DNA from: Kryptolebias marmoratus
Taxonomy: Eukaryota; Chordata; Actinopteri; Cyprinodontiformes; Rivulidae
Reading direction: 5' to 3'
Assembly (NCBI RefSeq): GCF_001649575.2
Contig: NC_051452.1
Coordinates: 2,973,127 to 3,037,126 of the forward strand
Length of the DNA: 64,000 nucleotides
Made by a program: the position numbers and the translations under genes. The notes beneath the pieces were generated by a model. The model was not told the DNA's origin. It worked only from the letters and a program-made list of their open reading frames with translations, and did no database searches. This document shows positions 12,911 to 26,640 of the stretch, in pieces. The number at the start of each line of letters is the position of its first letter. Within the stretch, counting starts at the first letter, position 1.

Positions 12911-14489
12911 TATTTTGTTTTTTTTTCTTTCTTTTTTCAAGCAGTCCACAAACCCTGCAGTATGGCAATACAAAAACTGGCGCAGTAGTGTAAGAAAATG
13001 CAAACAAAAGCTATAAGTGGGGAAATTAACAATAGAATATTTTCTGAAAATATATTGGAACATGTGGTTTAATAATCGTCATCGTTCTGAATAATAATAA
13101 TATGATCTGGTTTTTAGGGCTGCCAAAATGCTCCCTAATTATTTTTACTCCTTCAAACGTGAACTGTAGATACCAGATAGCTGCTGCTTCATTAGGCCGG
13201 GTAGGAAATCCAGGGGTTGCTGTCTGCTTTAAAATACCAATAAGTACTAAAAAAAAACAGTTAAAGATTAGATTATTACACGCAATAGTGTATAGAAATA
13301 AATAAATAGAAAATAAGAATAAAAAACAGTGAAGTTCACTTGTAAATCACACCGTCCCCCTTTTTCCTCCCTCCTAAAAATAGGAAAGCAAGTTATTTCC
13401 CTACCAGCCCACTAAGAAACAAATCCTCTAATATGGTTAAATAATATAAATATATCAGAACGATTATTGCAATATGCAGAGCGGCTGAATCAAACGTCTT
13501 GCTCTTCATGAAATGAATACGCTATTATTTTGAAGCGAGGATCGTTTCCGGCTCTGTTTGGAGCCTCTCTGCAGTGGACCAGAGAGGAGGAGGAGGAGAA
13601 GAAGAGTGGTGGGCGGGGCTCTGAAGGAGGAGGAGGCCCTGCCCAGATGTTTTCATGCCACTGACCCACAAATGGAGCTCCGCGCTGCAGGAGATGTGAC
13701 CGAAGACGCTCTGCAGGTTCAGGGTGCAGAACTGGAACTGGAGAGGGGAGGGGAGGGGAGGGGGGGGGCACCATATGAGGGTCTGCCACTTAAAATATAA
13801 ATAACATCCAGTCTAAAGTCTTGGTTTTATGTTGAACTGTCTTCAATCAAACAACCTGATTGATCCTAATGTTTTGAAAGTAGATATTTTCAATATTTTC
13901 AACTTTTTTCTTTTTTTTAAACAGCCTTTCGAAAGTGTCAGTCCTTTTTAATCTGAAACCGTGGGTTGTGTAACATTTAGTGGAGAAGCGGCGTTGGGCA
14001 ATCTGGGTCAAAAGACTCGGCGCACATCCATCCTCATAAAAAGAAGTTAGGCAAAACAAATAGAATAGAACCCAGTTTCATCAAGGACACACACACACAC
14101 ATTGCAAAAGCTAATGAAAACCATCTGCTTTCTTCCTCTCTGTTTTCCTCCCGAACCAGACTCCGGCTTCCCTTCTGCTCTAATTCAATCTGCTGAACGT
14201 GTGAAAGAGCCGGTGGCTCGACGAGCGCTCCATTCCTCCCCGCTTATCAGATCCAGGGGGAAACCATTTCAAGTATGCGGCGGAGTTAAAAGGGACGCAG
14301 ACTCAGCTGGGAGCCGGGCAGCTCTGCCGTACTGTCGGGTGTATCTGCTGCTGGAATCATCAAAACATTTCTTGTTAAACGATTAGCAGAAAACCTGTTT
14401 CTGCACAGAATTGGCTTATCAGATCTGGTCGAGATGAGCTTTAAAGATTGTTTCTTTACATCAGAAGGTTAAACTAGGACTTGTTTACT

Positions 14490-15040
14490 TCCGCACCGGA
14501 TTATAAGACGCTCGGTCAATGAATGGTCCGTTTTCGAAGGCGCATTAAGCGAAACAAAACAGCCCCGTCTTTTCAGAGAACACTGCACCGATGTAAAGGC
14601 GCAAAGATCAGTTTTTATGACCACGTACGGATACTCGGTGTCGCAGAATAAACCGCCCGGCAAGAAACGGCGTTCACATCAGACTGTTTTGTGCGCGACA
14701 CAAACCACCGCTCTCTGTGCAGCGCTGGCAGGTGTGCGGTGGCTGCCCTGGTGGTGAAGAAACAGGGCTAAAGGCTCCTTCTTTCTTTTGTTTTTTTAAA
14801 GCAAAGAGGCGAGCGATCTCTTCCTCCTCGTTAGGTGACGACATGACTGAAATTTGAATTTTAGGCAATCTTGAGTATGAAGTCTCAACCGTCCGTGGAC
14901 AGGAGTACGCCATGGGGGTCTAATGCTGCAAGCGGTGCAGCTTTGTAGTTTACCAAAGTCGTACTAAAACATCCCGACCTCTTACATATATAAGGTGCTC
15001 CGGGTTATAAGCCGCACTGACAGGTTTTCTTTTAGAAAAT
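14490..15040. repeat. Degenerate DNA-transposon-like repeat
   Basis: The left part has 'gcaccggattataagacg' and the right part 'ccgggttataagccgc', two diverged copies of one motif about 500 bp apart. The motif family (gcgcaccggattataaggcgc) is a recurrent terminal block of non-autonomous elements in fish and other vertebrates. Borders are approximate and no protein is encoded. Confidence 0.45.
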
Positions 15041-16565
15041 CCCGTATGACTGCAGATGACTCTTCAGAGAATCTCCGAACATGTACCTGCTGAACGAAAT
15101 GACTTCAGAGCTCTTTTGTTCTGGTTTTGTGACGCTTCGTGAACAGCTGCGTCAGTTTCTGCTACACAAAAGCCTCAGCAGCCCATTCCTGGTAACCACA
15201 CTCCCAGGGTGGCAAAGTGGCAGCCGAGATCTTTTCATTAGGGTCTCGATTAAAGGGATAGTCTGGTTTTTGAAGTGATGTTCTGTCAAATAGTGACGAC
15301 TCAAACCTCGGTCTCCTCTGCCGGGAGTCGAGGAAACGTTTGGGCTGACCACATGTGGGCTGATGCACTTGCAGCCTCAGAAAGGTGGACACGTATGGAG
15401 CGACAGGGACGTTGTTCGGCTGAGGGAACGCAGAGAAACTGAACGGTGTCGTGCAAGAAGTGGACGAGGTGCCACAGCTGGCTGACACACACAAAAAAAG
15501 ACCAAACCAACGACAGTTTTACAGATATTGGACTGAAAAGTTGTGGTAGCAGCTGAGAGTTATCCCTAACACGTCCTCTGAGAGCTAATACAGACGTTTG
15601 GCTAAAATGTTGGCATGTTGGACGACAGGAAGTACTCGGAGCTAACAGCTAATCCGAGCCCAGCTAAGACAAAAGGGGGGACGGCTGCCGCCCTAAACTC
15701 GATAGCTGTTCTTGTCGACTCCATCTTCTAAACGTTATTATTATTTTCTTCAAGTTCCATGAATATTTGCCAGAGCAAACAGCAGCTGTAGCAGCCGGGG
15801 GCGACTCTGCCTGCCAGGAATATCTGGATATTTCTCCCAGGGGAAAAAAAAAATAAATAAAAACTGTAACCATGGATGTTTTTGTGTTTGACTAGAAAAA
15901 CAAATCCACATCTATGTTTGTGTTCAAGTATTTAAAAACCCAAAACTTGGCTAGAAACCAACCATATCACCTTTTCGTGGCTGTCTGACTCTTTAAAATC
16001 TGTCATTGTTCGATGAGCCGTTTGGATTTGCATCTCCTGCAAACATCCCACTCAAGCCAGAACAATAAATTCATCTTCGTATGCAACAAAAGCGCCCACG
16101 TAGACGGCTAAACCCAGTGGGTTCGCCGTATTCTTTAGGGTATTTTAGCTGTAGTCATTTAGCGAAGCTTTAAATCAGTAAGAGACTCCGTTGTCGTTAA
16201 TATATTTACGGGGCAGAGAACAAGTACAGGTACAACAGGTTCAGTGCAGGTTGTTAGGCGTGTTTCTGCATCTGCTCAGCGTTGGTGCGTCGCCTCGGGA
16301 CGGTTCCTCGGAGCACAGCCTGTTTGTGTTTCTGAAATGACTGACGGGTCTGAGTGGTTACATCTGTTTAGATCCGTATCGCTCTTAGATTACACATTTA
16401 CCATTCCTAAACTAAAACAAAAAAAAAGGCAAATTATCAGCAGTGTGGGTCCAAGAAGCGGTGAGCAGTCAATGAGCCTCGAAAGTTTAGAAAACTTATC
16501 TAAAAGGTGCCAAAAAGCAGAACGCCTGATTTTGTTGCAGCTGTTAAAGATGGGCCTTTAAATTA

Positions 16566-16770
16566 AAGAGACAAACTCCAGGCCTCCAGGCTCCGCTGTC
16601 CTGGGAGTTTTAGGTGTTTCTGCTCCAACACACCTGATTCAAATGGTTTAATGACCTCCTCGCCCAATCATCAGGTTCTCCAGGAACATGGCGACAAGTC
16701 GTCCATTTAAAGCAGGTGTTTTAAAGCAAGAACACGTCTAAAACATGCAGGAGATCGACCCTGGTATAAA
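16566..16770 (+). mobile_element. Non-autonomous hAT-type MITE, degenerate
   Basis: It has the phrases 'tgctccaacacacctgat' and 'taaaacatgcaggagatc' in the order found in the better-preserved element in msl3 intron 11 (51066-51275). The terminal repeats are decayed and no target duplication is clear. Confidence 0.55.
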
Positions 16771-18543
16771 CGCTATCTCGAGATCTTACAAGGCGTTAAG
16801 TTCTTGAAGGATGTGAGGATAAGGGAGTGAGGATAATCTGCTGACTCTCCAGTTCCGGACTGAAAAAGGGATGTGGAATGTCTTCAACTAGAGGATAGAA
16901 GTCGTAGAGCGAAAAACGGTCGCAGCCGTACACTAGATCCTCCTAAAACTCGACACGCCAGTGTAGAATCATGTGAGCTGCATGAAACGAGCAGAATATC
17001 AGCCGAAGGAGGAGGGGAGCTGAAGATCAGACAGATGGACTGTCAACATCCGGGCCCGTCTTTCTAAAATGTAGGAACTATACAAGCGTAGAAGGAAAAC
17101 ATTTAATCAGTTAATCCCATCAGTTTGGCCACGTTCAGACGTCTCGATGCCTTTTTATGGTAGTTTTTTCTTGACAAATTGACTAAATTGTCGCAAAATT
17201 GGCTATTTTTAGGTTAACTGCCTATGGAAGGATATTCCGGATGCTTTTTTTTTGTGTGTGTTTATTGGTGCAGTTCGAACACGCCCACAACTCAGGCCCG
17301 CTGCTGCAACAAGACGACCGATTCCCGTTTTGGGAATTTTTTGTCCGTCGAGTCACACGACGAGCGCTCCCTCTCTGTCCAGTTGTTTTATTTATCTTTT
17401 GTTTTTTTAATTGGGATAAAGATGGCTCAACTTCGAACACACACGGCTTTTGCTGGACCAGTGAATTTACCGTTTTAGCTTATTTTAATTTTTTTTTCCA
17501 TCTCTACTGTAATAATAACATTTTTTACTGAATAATTCTGAGCTAAAACATCCAAATTGTCGGATGTCTTGCTCCCGTGCGACTCTTCCATAGTCGTCAT
17601 TGTCTTCAGCTCATTTTGTTGGTGAATGAAACACAGATAATCGTTGGCATCTGGTCACAAAGTTTGCTCACAAACTTTTAGGTCAAGGACATCTATGGGA
17701 GAAAACCAAATGTGTGGATTTTGTTCATTAATTTATAAATTTGAACACAAATTAGTTTTGCATCGAGTGTCGTTCAACAACTCAACTTAAAGTTGAGGTG
17801 ATTCCCAACTCGATGCGTTCTGTTTTTCACGCTGTCGGTCTCGTTTCTTGTGATGTTCTGCGTATCCACACAGTCTGTTGTTTTTGCTCGCGCTTCTGAA
17901 ACAGCGTGAGATGGCCCCGCTGATTAAAGACAGAAACTCCAACACCAGAGTCGCATTTGTTTTTGTTCCCCCACCCCCACCCCACTTAAAAGCTCGCCGC
18001 CGTCGTCGATGTCTATCTCTTTCCCTCCTTCAGATGTTGACCTTTGACCTCCGTGCAGTGAGACGACCCTACAGGCGGGCGTACGGGAACGAGAGCGGCG
18101 GTCTGAACGGATTTACAGCAGGAGCTCGGCGCAGAGCCGCTCTGGGGGGAGATGACCTCACAACTGGAGAATGCCGTGCACAAGTCTGCAGAGAGGAGCA
18201 GACAGAAACGTACGTTCACCCCCCCACCCCTCCCTGCCTCGTTCACTGAAGAGGTGGACGCAAGCGAAGGAAAACAAAACACGAGCGACCGATTATGTCC
18301 CGCGCACCGCTTCCAAATTCCAAAAATGACTCTTTTTTTTTTAGAACCAATCCCTCATCGGTCCTCCGAACGCACAACATCATGCCTGGGTCTGCGCTCA
18401 ATCACCGTAAACGAAGGCGAGCTAAAAGGAGGACAAAGAGAAACATGCGGCGATAAATATATATATATATAAAAGGAAATAACTTCCCGCTTTGCTGGAA
18501 AGTTTTCATCTCTTTTCCCACCACCTTTTAGGCCAGTTTGGTC

Positions 18544-19426
18544 CAGTGGCAGCTGGTGGAGTTTTCTCCAGGGGGGGCTATAAATCCAAAATAGACATAT
18601 ACCAAAGGTTTTGGTTTATGTCTATTATGTGATACCTTAGTATATGTTTTGGTCAAAAACATATTCTAAGGTATCACACCAGTGTATTTACATGAATTAA
18701 AACAACAAAAGCAACATTATAATGTACATATAAATGCACAAGTGCTTCCTGAACAAAGACGGAGGTCTGTAGGACACATTTAGTGTTTATAAGATCTGTT
18801 TTCTCCCTTATTTTTCAAAACTTTACCGGAGAAACTACGTCAAAGCTCGTTTTATGGTGAGAGCTCTCACTACATCACGTATTCTGAACGTAGATCGGAT
18901 GTCTCACTCCGATTAGAATTCAAACATTTTAACAGATTTTAGCATCAATTTTCTTAAACTAATTATTAACTATGAACTTATTTATGTAACTTAGTCACGT
19001 AATGAACTTATTGCTGTCTTTGAATAAAAGGCAGCTCACCCGCGGCTCGACTTTTCAATCAGGCGAACTTTAGGACAGACGGATGTGACGTCAGCCTCCA
19101 TGGTGGGAGGAGTCCCATGCTCCGGCGGCGGGAGGCGGAGTCAGCTCTGGGCGCAGGAGAGGTGCGCCCTGAACCGTCCTATCAACTATCAACTTTTAAC
19201 GAGAATATGGACAAAGATTTTTGCGCCCCGGGGCGGAAATACGTAACCAATGAACGAAACAACTTTACTTCTCATTAACTATAAAATATTTATCTTACAC
19301 AACTAAAAATATATATACATATATTTCAAAATATTTTTAATGTACTATTTAATTTTTATTTTATTTTTTTTACGTCTTATTCAAGGTAAAGTGAGTGGAG
19401 CGCCCTCTATTGGCCAGCCGCCACTG
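18544..19426. mobile_element. Complete non-autonomous hAT element (883 bp)
   Basis: The left end begins 'cagtggcagctggtgg' and the right end finishes 'ggccagccgccactg', which are inverted and largely complementary. The flanking octamers are gtttggtc (18536-18543) and gtttggtt (19427-19434), a 7-of-8 match and the target-duplication size of hAT transposons. No transposase ORF lies inside. The left interior carries two adjacent hairpins (18590-18626 and 18629-18677), and a GC-richer patch lies at about 19.06-19.22 kb. It must have been moved by a transposase encoded elsewhere. Confidence 0.8.
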
Positions 19427-21099
19427 GTTTGGTTCTGAGCTGCAACAACACGACTCATTGAGAAGCTGTGATAAAATCATGGAGCTGCAGCGTAGAAACA
19501 TTTACCTCCTGGATGTTTTAGTTTGGAGCATTTCATTCCTATTGGCTTAGTGTTATTGCTTTGTTTTGGGGTTTTTTTTCAAGGATCCTTTAATTTCTTT
19601 AACATTAGACGGACTTAGTTTCAAACTCTGGGATGAAAGGAAACAGGTGATATGAATGCTTGGCCTTTATTTCTAGCTGGATGCGTTTTCTCTTTGCAGG
19701 CGTTGGTTTTATGGTTGTAATTGGAAATCGCGCAGAACAAAAACACAACCTGTCAGTCCTGAAGTGTGGCTGAATTTACACTGCCTGTAAATTAAAAACG
19801 GATCAGTGTGTCAGCTCCAGCTCCTCCACGCTCGCGCACAGATTCAGACAGGAACTGCCCGCTGTCCTCGCCCTCCTACGCCTCCTTAATGTCTTCAGCC
19901 ACAACAGTTGCCATGGCGTCCCAGTTCGCCTGCCGTGCTGGACTGGGACGATAGCGTCAGAACGTTAATGACCCAATGGTCCTACGACGCCTCATAAACC
20001 TGCAGTTATGTATCTCCGATGGGGTCAAATATTTGTGCAACGTCACGTCTGATAAACGGCGGACGCGGTTTAAATAAACACACCTTGAAACGCATCTCCG
20101 AGAGGCTCGAGCAGTTGGGAGAGCGCTGCCAGACACTGTGGGAAAATTCTTGCCGAGTTTTGCTTGGTTTCTGTCATGCCCCGCGATGTAGTTTCTGGCA
20201 GAAAATCCTTTTTTTTTTGCCCTCGTTTCCATAGCGCCGCAGTCCTGACGTTCGCTCGTGGAGGGTGAAATTAGAACGTGAGGTGAGGTCATCGGAAGGG
20301 ACAAAAATGGCTGGAATTCCACATTTTTCCTGCTTTTTCAGTGTATCAGTGTGCAGTTGAGAAAAATAAACGGGATGTGAGCGCTTCATACCAATGTAAT
20401 GAGTCAGAAAACTCCGTTTTTGTCTTACTTTCTTAGAACAACAAAGACTTTTTTTTTACTTTGTCCTTTTTTGTCACTGACACACACGTTCTCGACCATG
20501 AAAAACTCAGACACGCTCTTCAGTGACCTAAGGAACAACAACTGTCTCTTGGCACTTGTTTGGGCGTTTCCATGCAAATCACGAATGTTTGTAAATCAAT
20601 CCGATCTCCGTTGGATGTTTGGACCGAGTTTGAACTTGCTTCACGGCACAAACAGAGCGCTCCTGTGAGTTAACCGGGGTCATTCCAAGAAGCACCTTTC
20701 AAAATGTCCCCTTCGGCATTTTCTTCCCCCCCCCCCAGTCTGCAAGTGAAACGGTACCTTTAAAGCCAAAAGTGATCTTTTCCGGAAAGCGCCTTTGGAT
20801 TTGACACAACGGCCGTATTTGATACCCTGGGAATATGAGAGTAGATACGAGAGCGACTTGGCTGCTTTTAGGTGTTCCAAATTCAACATGTTCACCAACA
20901 ACGGTGTCTCTTCAGGTTGACAAAAACAAAACAGGCTTACCCTCTGTAAAATAAAACAGATTAACCATTTCTGTGGCTTCAATTAAGCTTCAAAAAGTTG
21001 TAACAGTTAACGGTAATGACAAAGAACTGACACCATTGCAGTAGCTCCCAACACTACGGGAAAAAAAACAGTTCAGCACCCAGAAGGAGGGGTAGAGAT

Positions 21100-21640
21100 G
21101 CCATTAAACTACATGTTGTAAGGTTGTATGGCTGTATTGCAACGATGGCATCAAATGGATACTGAAGTTGGCAATGTGGGCACACTGCTAGTCCCGTCAG
21201 TGGGGTGTGGTACTCATTTGGGCCTGGGTATAAGCGGTCATTTGGTGTGGAATGGAGTCATAAAGCTGTCCTATCCTGTCTTGCAGCATATTGACTCATA
21301 GCTTTTCCATCTGGCCTTTGACAGCTGGCAAATTGTCACAGAGATTATTTGCAGAACATCGGACCGAGCCTCCTTGTCACGGTACCACTCTGAATACAGC
21401 CGACTGTAATGGCAGCCAATGCTTGGGATGGTGACGCTGTGTGGGATGACCCATGGGGTAAGGAGTACCTCTGTCCAGATGGCAGGTACAGTCCGTGCTG
21501 TAATGCCTGGCATAGACTACAGCTGTTCTTCGCTGGAGTGATCAGAACCTTCGCTACGAGTAAACCCATAATTCAACCTCGCTCAAACTCTTCCATATAC
21601 ATTCAATGCTTTCTGATGTGCATCCTCTGTTTTGACTGAC
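21100..21640. other. Unidentified block with coding-like composition
   Basis: This stretch differs in composition from its neighbours and is fairly open on both strands. A minus-strand ORF runs 21513-21271 and another 21569-21345, and a plus-strand ORF runs 21409-21639. None matches a family I know. A decayed transposon or retrogene fragment is the most likely explanation, but I cannot show it. Confidence 0.25.
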
Positions 21641-24107
21641 TGATTCTCTGGCAACTGCCTGATAACACTGTCTCACCACTACCCGTGCCCCGTGGCGCCC
21701 ATTCTAGACATGCCAGCTTCTTGCATCTTGAATAATTACTTACTCAGTTCTGCTCCTAATGGGCACCAAATCCAAACTTATTGCTCTGAGTGTTTTTATT
21801 TTAGGCAGTACAGCAAAACGTCTTTCTTCTAACTGCCAGAAACTGTGCTACCAGAAATGTGAAATATACTGAATAAGGGTGCACGGGGGTAAGTTCAAGA
21901 AAAGAACTGTTCTACTCAGTTCTGGGCTCTGTCTATGAAAGCTTAATCAACACCTATTATCGAACCCTGTTAGGCCACGCTCGAGTCAGCAGACAATCAG
22001 ACTAAAACAAAACTCAACAAAAGACCTAATAGAATCCTGTTTTAAATATGAATGTATGGTTGCTGTTCTCCGATAGATGGAAGTGCTCGTAGAATCGCCC
22101 GCTTGAATCCAAACGGTTTCTTTCTCGCTTCCTGAATTAAAATAAGGACTACACAAAAGCGTGGACGTGTATTTAGCGACCAACAGAGTGGGCTGTATTG
22201 TCACGCTCGTTTCCTATGATAATCAGCCCGGTCTGGTCACGGTCGCACGTAGTTCCCATGCAAATAAGCGCCTCTCATGAATTTTCCAGTCACGTGTTTG
22301 TGGATGCTAATGTTGAGCTTGTTCCAGGTCGCTGTCCGCAGTGTACTCGTGTTTTTTCCCTCTTCAGAGGGGGAGTTTAATCATTTTATTCAGAAACAAA
22401 CGAGCTGAGAATGGCCCCTTATTTTTGGCTATTTCTCCCTTGAGTCCTATCATTTTGTCTGCCACACCTTCCTTTATCTGCCTTCGTATTTTAACTCCTT
22501 TCTTCCTCAGCGGGGTTGTTTTTGGAACACTCCTTCCCGCCATTTATCCTCATTGTGTACGGCATTTCTTTTAGTTTCAGACTGGGGAAAACCAACTGAT
22601 TGTGTCATGGATTTATCTTAGGATTTCAGCATATGTTTCTCTTTTTTTTTTGTTGATGAAATCCGCTGCTTAATGTAGTTAGCTGTGACGCTTCAGAACA
22701 ATTTGCGAATTTCTTCTTTTTTTGGTGATGGAGGCTGAACTCGGCTGAACCCACGGAGCAACAAAAGTGGCCTCGCTCGAGTAGACCCTGTCGCTGGGTG
22801 TTTATACAAGCGCGAGCAGCTCTGTCTGCACGTCTGCCGTCTTAAAGCGACTTTTTATCGCCCCGCGTGCCTCGCAGGGCCCGTCGGTGCACAGCTCATG
22901 TTTGCCTAACTGTATACACAGCGCACGCTTGCGGCATATGGTCACCTGTCTTGAAGCAACTCGAACCTTCGCTGGAGTCGAAATGAGCAGCCCGGGTTCC
23001 TCTCAGCTCGTGGGACAAATATTTAGTCCGCGGTGTAAACACAGCGGACTTCGAGGAATGCTCCCTTCACGAAAGGGCAGCAGAGCTTTTATTGCTTTTC
23101 TGATAAGTTTAAAAAGAAAAAACGACACGGCTGGTGTATAAAAAGCAGCGGATACGATTGTGTATTTGTTCAAGATGGACGTGACTCAAACATGGATCAC
23201 AAATGGCGTAATATAGATAGAAAACGCTTGACTGTTGTCTCGAAGTAAAGGTCAAATTATGGTTATTGCATTTTTCTGTGGCAGTTATATGATCCCCTCC
23301 TGCGTACATGAATCTTCTCCAGTTTCCTTCAAAACGGTCCATTTAGGTCTGATTATGTACATGTTCTGCGTTGGTCCTGTGATGGATGAGCAGTTGTCCC
23401 TTGGGTTAACTTCAGTTTAACTTCATGTAAAGTGTATTCATGTCATATCTGGAGCTCTACAGTGTCTTAACAGCAGCAGGAAATAAAAAGACGAGAACGC
23501 AGTCTTTATATTAGGATAAACCTGTTTCTTTTTTATCTTTCTTACGATGTTAAAGATTCAATTTTCTTTTTCAACAGCAGGAATCTAGTAGTGCTGCAGA
23601 ATTTCAGCCAACTCTAACCTGCAACCTTTCAGGCCGATTGTCTCAGAGAAATAAGTCGATGGGAACTAAAATCTGATTCCTGTCTTATTCCAAGGATTTT
23701 GGTTTTTTTGAAAACAAAGAAAGTATGATTTATTCAATTTATTTCCATAGCATACAGCAGTATGTAAACGTGACTTGATTGAATGCCACAGCAGAAATCA
23801 TTAGGCGTATTTCAGGAAGAGTATTGTCACAAAACTGTCTTTTAAAGCATAATCTAATTCTCAGCTGTATCAAAGTTAGAAATTTTAATAACAATGTATC
23901 TTGAACCCATAATATTACATAATTAGAGTAATTTGAAGTACTAGTCATCCTCCTAAAAGAAAGGTTTGTCAAGGTTTGCTGTGCTGCTCTTGTAAAAAAA
24001 AAAAAAAATACAAATACGCTCACACAGGATGGTTTCATGTTCCTAAGGGTTTTTCATTTTCCTGGTGGTACTGTCACGTGCTCCGACATGAGCTTTATCA
24101 GAAAGCC

Positions 24108-24110
<3 letters not shown>

Positions 24111-24142
<32 letters not shown>
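24111..24142. repeat. (TG)16 microsatellite
   Basis: A pure 32-bp TG dinucleotide run. Such runs are common in fish introns. Confidence 0.95.
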
Positions 24143-24143
<1 letters not shown>

Positions 24144-24759
24144 TTGGAGGCGAAGGATGAAGAAGTGTAAGCAGGACAGGAGGTGGCGGCTGACAGATCC
24201 ATCGCATGTCTTTTCCTATCTCAGGAATGCGGTTGGAATCCACGCTGGACTCCCTTACTGGCTCCGCCCACACTCCCAGAGCTTCGCCTCATGCACCGTG
24301 CACACGCTGCTCATGCTGCTCCGGTTAGTCCTTCGCTTGGGTCATATTCACCATGAAATAATTCGTTGGCCGCTTGAAGTCGTGCAGGTGAGAACACTCT
24401 CTCTCCGTGGGTTGACGTTCAGAAAGCTGACCTCCTCTGTACCGTAGAAAGATGCCTGGTCCTAAGCAAGATTTGTTTTTTCCTTGTATTTGAAATATTT
24501 GGAAAACAAGCATTTAGCTTTTAGAATTTGCCTTCATGCCAGGAAGAGGATATCGACAAAGGCAGTCAAGCGGCAGATGATCAGCCTCTCCACGTCTGTC
24601 GGGAGGTCATATAAAGAATGAACGCCACATCTTTGTTTTCCTTTAAATGCAGTCTTTTCCTGTTGAAGCCAGTTATTGACATCTAATTTATGTTCTTTGG
24701 GTTTTAGCTTAACTACGTGAACATTGTTCCTTTTGTATTGTTCTGTATAAAGTTATGGC

Positions 24760-25080
24760 TGTGCATGGAGGCATCCTGACCAGAGATCTCCACCCCGGAT
24801 AATGGGGCTCTTTCTATGCTGCCCAAGCCTGGCCGCTCCACAGAGGATGCTCATTTCAGCCTCTTGGATCTTGTATGTCTTGTTCTTTTGGTCATGATCC
24901 ATATCTGATGACCATCGATGGACCAGTAAATCAAAGAGCTTTGCCTTTTTGGCTCAGCTCCTTCTTTACAATGACCAACCGGAGCATCGTCATTACTGCC
25001 GACAAGGCCCTGATCCGTCCCTGATACATCTCCCTCCCCAGTTTTAGCTTTTTTACAAAACTCTTCAATCCAGGCCTGAG
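24760..25080 (-). pseudogene. LINE reverse-transcriptase fragment (3' part)
   Basis: Read on the minus strand, it encodes a stretch ending 'VIVKKELSQKGKAL', close to the conserved 'VVVKKELSQKAKAL' of fish non-LTR reverse transcriptases. After a stop and frameshifts come blocks resembling 'HRSSYGHELWIMT', 'IQEAEMS' and 'LVRMPP', in the order known for that family. The fragment covers only the C-terminal region after the polymerase domain and is interrupted, so it is dead. It lies antisense to the plus strand and parallel to arhgap6 transcription. Confidence 0.85.
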
Positions 25081-26394
25081 GTGCCTTCTTGTCATGTTGC
25101 TGTGATTTGTCAAAGGACTGAGGCAGAATGTGAGAAGGGTTTGACGTTTTTATGTTACGCCTCTGAGCCGCTAAGTGAGACGGTGGCAGAGCCCCAATGG
25201 TCGATATATGGAAGACGATGTCGCAGCTGGAGGGTACGATGTATCAGTGACAGAGCGTATGACCGTGGGATTTAGAATCGTCAACACATCGGTTGTTCTG
25301 AACATCCTGTCATGAAAAAAGGCACATCTGCATGGCAAAAAGCAACCGAGCTAGCTTGTTGTTGGAATCGTATCTGGACAGTGCCGTTAGGCCAACAGAT
25401 TCTAATGCGTGGGACGTTTCTGATTCAATATAAAATAAATATCCTTCGCCTAAAAGAGGTGAAAAGCAGTTTTATTGTCTGACTTTATAATCTATTAAAT
25501 TACATTTCAGACGTCTCAAACCAGTCTCATCAGTTATTAACTAGCATGGCCGATGTCTCCAGAGGCAAACCTCTACATTTTAAGATCTTTGTAGCAATCC
25601 TCTCGTTGCACAGCAGTAAATTAAAAAGAAAGAAAAAACGATGATCTGTTATTTTAGCTTTTAAATTTGAAGATCACAACATAGACCACAGAGTCGTATG
25701 TTGTTTAAAGTGTTGTTTAAAGAGCTCAGAATTACAATGTTTCCTAAAAGTCCTCTGAATCACTCCAGTTCCGAACATTTTCTCCCTATAAAGTGCAGGT
25801 ATGAAAGATGTTGAACACGCAGTAAATGACGTTTTGCAAGCATCTCTGTTGCTCTTTTCCCCCCAGTCTATTAATACTTTGAGCTGAACTTCCTCGTGTC
25901 TTGATTTTTTTATTTTTTTTTTCCATTGCTTAGAACTTATGCTGACTGCGTCAGAGTCTCTGAACATATAAACTATCTCTCGATGCTTACGTTTGAGAAA
26001 GATGCTGTCTTTGTTCTCCCTCCTACGGACCCGGTCAGCAGCAGCGGTGTTTACATCACCGAGCTGTTGCCGCGGCAACAGACAGAGCCTCGCCGAGAAG
26101 GACTGCAGGCTGGGATTTAGAAATCCTTGAAAATATGAAATGAAACGAGAAGAAAACAGGAACTCATTCGGCGCTATCGGGGGACCGTGTTCTCCTTAAG
26201 CTGGTTTCATTTGCTCCTAAATAAACACAATAATCCTGAATCAACATGGTCCATTAGCTAGTGCCGTCTTTCAGATATTAAAGGAAGAGCTTTCCAAATG
26301 GCATTGTGTACTTTAAAAAAAACAAAAAAACAACAACTATCTTTCAAGCTGCGATCTGACATCACCCACCACCGGAAGGTGAAAGGCAGACGAT

Positions 26395-26640
26395 GATGTT
26401 TTTGCTCTTTGTTGGTCTTAGTAGCAAAATATCTCATAAACCACTGGACAAATATGAAATAAACTTGCAGAAACTGGTCATTGGATGGACATATATAACT
26501 TAAACTTTTGGAATCAAGATGGCTGTCACAGCCAACCGATCTTAAAAACACAAAAAAATGGCTGTAACTTTTAACTAACTCACTAAATGTGTTGTGGCAG
26601 CAGCTCAGAGTCATTCACAATCCATACTAACGTCTCATGA
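26395..26640 (+). repeat. Dispersed repeat family A, copy
   Basis: It has 'aaaccactggacaaatat', then 'cagaaactggtcattgga', 'acttttggaatcaagatg', 'gctgtcacagccaacc' and 'gtggcagcagctcagag' in the family order. It is one of the best-preserved copies. Confidence 0.7.

Noticed and set aside
24037..24447. Plus-strand ORF of 136 codons containing a (VC)n run
   Set aside because: The ORF is extended by the TG microsatellite, which is open in this frame. No domain.
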